Source: Phycisphaerae bacterium
GTDB lineage: Bacteria; Chloroflexota; Anaerolineae; 4572-78; J111
Assembly (NCBI GenBank): GCA_028285035.1
Contig: JANQQF010000036.1
Location: 115,960-179,959 of the forward strand
DNA: 64,000 nucleotides
Direction: 5' to 3'
Shown here: in pieces, positions 60,389 to 64,000 of the stretch
Position numbering within the stretch: position 1 is the first letter of the stretch
How the letters are laid out: each line of letters starts with the position of its first letter
Position numbers and translations under genes: made by a program
Notes under the pieces: generated by a model
Told to the model about the DNA's origin: nothing
Databases searched by the model: none
What the model saw: the letters and a program-made list of their open reading frames with translations, nothing else

Positions 60389-61609
60389 TTACCGCAACTG
60401 TTGAGCCACTAAGGGAGCCAAATACTCAGGGCGAAATCCATTCCAGCCCGCTTCGGGGATAGCCCCAGGATCATCAATCATAGCGTGGAACACACATTCA
60501 TTTTGCAGAGTCACCTCAAACAGCTCGATATGGCCGACACCTTGTGGGGGAATCTCCACTCTTTCCCCGCTGAGGTCATGCCTAATTCCGGTGCAAGCGA
60601 TAAACCGATTGCCATTGGGCATCTCGCATACGCCGCTCACGTAATGTGAATAGGGGAAGCCCTCACCGCCATAGCGCCACGTTTCTTTGGCCGTCATCAA
60701 AATTTCATCAATTTCATAGGTCAAAGCAAAACTTTGTCGCAACGCCAGCGGTTGACGAGGATTGGGGGGAAATGAACCCGCTGTACCATTATCAAACAGC
60801 ATCAAATGCCCTGCGGCGGTAAAGCTCAAATCGTGTTGATGGTAAAAGGGTCGACCGCCCTGCAACCGCAGTAGCTTATTTTGCCACGGGGTTCGCCACC
60901 CCGTCGAGTCGCCCAAAATCCAGACAAGTTCACCCCGTCGAGTCACCTTGACCACCGCATCTTGATGCCTTAGTGACAACAGTAGCCCACCATCTTTCGG
61001 GTCCTCAATCAAACAATTGCCGTGGGTCCAATCAAGCGTATTGAGCCAGCCTTGGTTGGCCCAATACGGGGCAGGGCCATCGTGGCTCATACGCTCCGTA
61101 TCAAGACAATCCACCAAGCTAAACTCTTGTTCAATGCGCCCAGCCCGATCAAAAATCACCACCGTATCACTCATCAAGTGGGTCCAGCCATCGTGCGGTT
61201 CGGCCAACGGATGATGATGGATGGAAAGGGAAGCCAGCAGCCCATCAGCTAGCTCGCAGATGGTATGGTGTATTTTTTCGGTTTCAAGCGGAATCCCATC
61301 CAGCCCATCAGGAAAGCGGGGGGTGCAATACCATTGATGGATTAGCTCACCATCAAAGCCAATCTCCAATGCTCGACCATCTGTGCCCATCACCAGCAAA
61401 GTGTTTTGCCGCGATTGACGACAATCCATCAGGCAAAAATCAAAGGTTTTGTGCCACACAATCTCCCCGTGACGGTCAATGGCAATAATAGCTTCGAACT
61501 CACTCGTCTTGCGAATCGAACGCGTATTCCGGCCAATGGTCAACAGAATAAGACCTTTATCACGTTTATCAGGTTGGCTAATTTCGAGGTCAATTTTGGG
61601 TAGCATCAA
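60389..61609 (-). CDS. Arylsulfotransferase (ASST)-like protein
   Basis: 406 residues with the beta-propeller features of the ASST family: EIVWHKTFDF, WTHGNCLIEDPKDGGLLLSL, ELVWILGDSTGW and a HDL motif (YHQHDLSF). Known ASST enzymes are periplasmic with a His nucleophile; here no signal peptide is seen, suggesting a cytoplasmic or divergent role. Possible active His in HHTICE and HDL are candidates. Single gene on the minus strand; the following gene on the same strand starts 34 bp upstream. Confidence 0.75.
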   Translation of the reverse strand: MMLPKIDLEISQPDKRDKGLILLTIGRNTRSIRKTSEFEAIIAIDRHGEIVWHKTFDFCLMDCRQSRQNTLLVMGTDGRALEIGFDGELIHQWYCTPRFPDGLDGIPLETEKIHHTICELADGLLASLSIHHHPLAEPHDGWTHLMSDTVVIFDRAGRIEQEFSLVDCLDTERMSHDGPAPYWANQGWLNTLDWTHGNCLIEDPKDGGLLLSLRHQDAVVKVTRRGELVWILGDSTGWRTPWQNKLLRLQGGRPFYHQHDLSFTAAGHLMLFDNGTAGSFPPNPRQPLALRQSFALTYEIDEILMTAKETWRYGGEGFPYSHYVSGVCEMPNGNRFIACTGIRHDLSGERVEIPPQGVGHIELFEVTLQNECVFHAMIDDPGAIPEAGWNGFRPEYLAPLVAQQLR

Positions 61610-61643
61610 ACACCTCCCTTAACAAGTTACTCAAAAACAATCC

Positions 61644-62387
61644 CTAAACTTTCTGGTGGGCTAACCAATTAAGTTTTGGTGAGGTCTGCAAGACTTTACG
61701 GATTAGCTCACGTTCTCGCTGTTCAAGTGCAGCAAGATTACCGTCATTTTGACGATCTTTTGCCTGATTGGCTTGTAAAATAAATCGCGCTTCAAAGGGA
61801 AGTCGTTCAGATTGTGGGCCGGCTAAACCGCCGGTTATGCCTTGAGGACTATGCAATTCAAGGAAGAGTGCTCCATTGGGGGCTGGTCGATGCACTGAAA
61901 CGTCTAAAGCAAGTAGCAAGTAAGCAAATTTTTGTTGGATTGGGGTTTCTACAGCCATAACAAAAATATGACCCCGCACTTTATTTTTGTCGGGATGTTG
62001 AATTTGCAGGAATTGATAAATTTTACGAAACCACGCCTGAAGCAAGGCTGGTTCCATTTCAAAATTTTCTATGGCACTCCCCTGAAGTACCCACAACAGG
62101 GATGTAGCCGGTTGATCTTCAAGAAAAGTCTGAATATCCGAAAAAAACGCAGAGTCATCTAATGTATCCGGCCCAAAATCGATCAGCCAAACCCCGCTTT
62201 CCATGCGCCAAATCCCAGGATTTGGTTGTGGCGCAGCGCCCCTCACCTCGTGCCCTTCGGGAATAGTGACCATATCGGGAGTAGTAGGCTTATTTTCCGG
62301 CTCAGAGGTAGTCGGCTTCGCAACTATTTTTGGCTCAAGTTGTAAGATTCCTAATCTTTCCAGCAACTGTCTCAAGAAGTACCACAT
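61644..62387 (-). CDS. Hypothetical protein, 247 aa
   Basis: Not recognised. The N-terminal 60 residues are low-complexity (Pro/Glu/Thr), the rest looks like a mixed alpha/beta domain with a Walker-like absence of P-loop; LLWVLQGSAIENFEMEPAL is the most conserved-looking stretch. No membrane segment. It starts 2 bp after the methyltransferase stop, so is coupled to it; a role with the methyltransferase is inferred only from that. Confidence 0.55.
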   Translation of the reverse strand: MWYFLRQLLERLGILQLEPKIVAKPTTSEPENKPTTPDMVTIPEGHEVRGAAPQPNPGIWRMESGVWLIDFGPDTLDDSAFFSDIQTFLEDQPATSLLWVLQGSAIENFEMEPALLQAWFRKIYQFLQIQHPDKNKVRGHIFVMAVETPIQQKFAYLLLALDVSVHRPAPNGALFLELHSPQGITGGLAGPQSERLPFEARFILQANQAKDRQNDGNLAALEQRERELIRKVLQTSPKLNWLAHQKV

Positions 62388-62389
62388 TG

Positions 62390-63106
62390 TTAGGGCTTCC
62401 TCGCAACAAACAAATCACGCTCATACATATCCTGCACAATTTTGGCCTCAAAACCAACATCTTGCAAAAGCTGAAGCCACTCGGCCCGAGGAAAGAGACC
62501 ACAAACGTGCTGTTCGTGTTCAACCCGAGTCGATTGCGCACCCTCTCGCAAAATGAACACATATTCGGTGATGTAGGTCGTGTCTGTCTCATCGGGGTCA
62601 TAAGCCCACTCCAGATAACGCAGCGCCCGATCGTCACCGTCATTTCCGTCGTGGTCTGTGCCTACCTCAAAATTTTCCTTGACGTGGTCTGGGGCTAGGA
62701 GGGCCACGCCGCCCACCTTACAATGAACAAACGCTGTCTCCAAGGCCTGCCGCAAATCATCAGTGGTTGTCATATAATCGATGGCATCGTGAACAAAGAC
62801 CACATCGAAGGTCCGATCCAAACGCAGCGTCCGCATATCCCCTGGCAGATGTTCACACTCTGGGTTGAGCGCTTGGCTGACCGCAAGCATCTGTGGCGAT
62901 AGATCAGAGAGTGTCACTTGGGCAAAATGCTGCTTCAAGTAAAAGGCGTTGCTCCCCCCACCGCTGCCTAATTCCAGCAGTGTTGGCTCATCAGGCAGGC
63001 TCATCTCAGCCAGCACCCGCCAGTAAAAGGCGGCCTCTTCTTTGTAATCTTCCACGGGTGACAGGAGTGGCCACCAGCTTGCCAAATCGTCATACATTTT
63101 TTTCAT
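62390..63106 (-). CDS. Class I SAM-dependent methyltransferase
   Basis: 238 residues. Motif I is LLELGSGGGSNAFYL near residue 40, with the following acidic residue in VTLSDLSPQM, motif IV FDVVFVHDAIDYM and the post-I region intact. Small-molecule methyltransferase type; substrate unknown. The methyltransferase is the first of a two-gene unit with the 247-residue protein. Ribosome-like purine run precedes the ATG. Terminator of the SEC-C gene lies upstream. Confidence 0.9.
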   Translation of the reverse strand: MKKMYDDLASWWPLLSPVEDYKEEAAFYWRVLAEMSLPDEPTLLELGSGGGSNAFYLKQHFAQVTLSDLSPQMLAVSQALNPECEHLPGDMRTLRLDRTFDVVFVHDAIDYMTTTDDLRQALETAFVHCKVGGVALLAPDHVKENFEVGTDHDGNDGDDRALRYLEWAYDPDETDTTYITEYVFILREGAQSTRVEHEQHVCGLFPRAEWLQLLQDVGFEAKIVQDMYERDLFVARKP

Positions 63107-63244
63107 ACAGTCTCCCTATGTTTGGGGTCATTAAAGCCTAACATCGCCAGATTAGTCCAGTCTTTGACGGCTTGATTTTTTAGCAATATCTACCCTTTGT
63201 AGATGTATAGTTGCCCAAATTATCCTAGCTAGACTGGGCCAATC

Positions 63245-63280
63245 AAAAAGGGCATTCACCTCACCAATGAACACCCTTTT
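63245..63280 (-). terminator. Rho-independent terminator of the SEC-C gene
   Basis: On the minus strand AAAAGGG...TTCA pairs with TGAA...CCCTTTTT, ending in a T-run. It lies 20 bp after the SEC-C stop. Confidence 0.7.
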
Positions 63281-63302
63281 GTTTGCTAATTATTCTTTCT
63301 CT

Positions 63303-63497
63303 CTAAAAGTAATAGGCTCGTAAGGCCCCATCATATCGCCCCTTCTTGAGACAACACTTCTTGAATTTCCGGTTTGAGCCACAGGGACACGGATCTTGTC
63401 GGCCTAATTTTTCAAGCAACTCTTTATTCCCGTGAACCATTCGGTATCCTTTCTTGACGCTTGTTTCCGATGGATACCCCTTACGTCGCTTACTCAT
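63303..63497 (-). CDS. SEC-C motif mini-protein
   Basis: 64 residues from ATG 63497 (a GTG at 63500 is one codon earlier). The C-terminus has a complete SEC-C zinc motif, [13 protein letters not shown], with a basic N-terminal half. The SEC-C motif normally follows SecA or other proteins and binds zinc; here it stands alone with only 40 residues before it. Possible RNA- or ribosome-related adaptor. It has its own terminator. Confidence 0.75.
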   Translation of the reverse strand: MSKRRKGYPSETSVKKGYRMVHGNKELLEKLGRQDPCPCGSNRKFKKCCLKKGRYDGALRAYYF

Positions 63498-63707
63498 CAC
63501 CTCAAAAGGAATCGAGTTTCTCTAGATACTCTAGGTCGCAAGCGTTCTTAAAAATGGTACCCTTGTTTAGTTTTGTGTTTCGTAGACATGATACACCTCC
63601 AGATATTATAAACTGATGTTCAAGGTATCAAATCCACCGCCAAATGTCAAGCACTTTTTGCCAGGGCTACTGCAAAGTCGAGAAGATTTCAACGTCCATC
63701 ACGATAA

Positions 63708-63827
63708 TGTCATTTCGATGAGTGAAACGAAGGTCGCATCACGGATGCACAAATCCTCCCGAATGGTCGATTTTAAGCGGACATCTGGGCGGATTTCTAC
63801 GTAAGTGTAAGCGGCATCGAAATGACA
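63708..63827. repeat. MITE-like element with TGTCATTTCGA ends, copy 4
   Basis: Perfect 11-bp inverted ends (63708-63718 and 63817-63827) around a 98-bp interior. In the same gap 63840-63905 has text-like CCAATCTTCCAGCCTGCC units related to 17160-17190. The gap 63501-63707 otherwise shows nothing. Confidence 0.8.
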
Positions 63828-63913
63828 TGACAAATATTTTGTCAGCCAACTTGCCAATCTTCCAGCCTGCCAATCTTCCACACTTCCAACCTGCCAAAAA
63901 CGGAGATTGGAGA

Positions 63914-63942
63914 TTGACAGGATAGAACACCTGTGCTACAAT
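63914..63942 (+). promoter_or_regulatory. Near-consensus sigma-70 promoter of the last gene
   Basis: TTGACA (63914-63919), a 17-bp spacer and TACAAT (63937-63942). Transcription would start near 63949, 46 bases ahead of the start codon. Confidence 0.85.
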
Positions 63943-63994
63943 GTCACAGTCAAAGAACATACGTTCAACATTACATAACTTTTGGAGGTTTTTT

Positions 63995-64000
63995 GTGGCC
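63995..64000 (+). CDS. First codons of a gene continuing past the window end
   Basis: GTG at 63995 with GGAGG (63984-63988) 6 bp upstream and a strong promoter before it. Only two codons (start, Ala) are present, so nothing can be said of the product. Confidence 0.6.

Noticed and set aside
1..64000. CRISPR arrays, rRNA operons, replication origin
   Set aside because: No regularly spaced direct repeats, rRNA motifs or DnaA-box cluster were seen in any gap.

Overview
The window looks like chromosomal DNA of a free-living, mesophilic member of the Chloroflexota (Anaerolineae/Caldilineae-like; inferred from protein style, not proven). Pointers are a lipoprotein with a long Pro-Thr-Asp tether, two eukaryote-like Ser/Thr kinases (one fused to an ATPase and TPR repeats), a ROCO GTPase, non-pyrrolysine MttB methyltransferases, archaeal-style PurO, and intergenic regions full of palindromic and text-like repeats. 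There is no rRNA, CRISPR array or prophage. Composition is moderate in GC and nearly all intergenic space over 150 bp holds some repeat.

Layout. 0.2-5.4 kb (minus): GH13 amylase, a dual-specificity phosphatase and a kinase-ATPase-TPR regulator. 5.5-11.2 kb: a RecQ helicase with extra C-terminal modules, a small zinc-ribbon membrane protein and argS. 11.5-15.5 kb: a lipoprotein, an IS3-family insertion sequence, and a ROCO gene whose leucine-rich-repeat end appears to have been removed at the IS boundary. 15.5-19.1 kb: a YtcJ-type amidohydrolase and a methyltransferase. 19.1-26.1 kb: a methylated-amine type cluster (GcvT-like, two MttB paralogues, MmgE/PrpD, LysR regulator). 26.4-27.3 kb: a small membrane protein and Hsp20.

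28.0-35.2 kb is the most interesting region. It is a same-strand run of an aberrant tRNA gene, a T4-Pnk-like kinase, a Thg1-like 3'-5' polymerase, a very small Rnl-type RNA ligase, an RtcB-family ligase and a 1112-residue protein I do not recognise. The tRNA carries two complete 7-nt anticodon loops in tandem, UAU and GAU, both isoleucine anticodons, between otherwise normal D and T arms. Together these genes could phosphorylate, extend and seal broken tRNA, which suggests an RNA-repair island with its own unusual tRNA.

35.3-44 kb (minus): two DUF4870 membrane proteins, a two-component system, a PD40/SH3 exported protein, and a MacAB-like adaptor, permease and ATPase. 44.3-51.1 kb: metabolic genes (glyoxalase-fold proteins, AAC(3)-like acetyltransferase, RidA, DMT transporters, Gfo/Idh/MocA), ending with separate AICAR transformylase and PurO-type IMP cyclohydrolase genes in place of bifunctional PurH. 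51.5-58.5 kb: small membrane proteins, a Crp-like regulator, a MarR regulator with near-perfect palindromic operators ahead of a P450 and a DMT exporter, and a TetR regulator with its own palindrome facing a membrane-protein pair. 58.9-63.5 kb: a transmembrane Ser/Thr kinase, an arylsulfotransferase-like protein, a methyltransferase pair and a SEC-C mini-protein. The window ends at the first codons of a new gene behind a near-consensus promoter.
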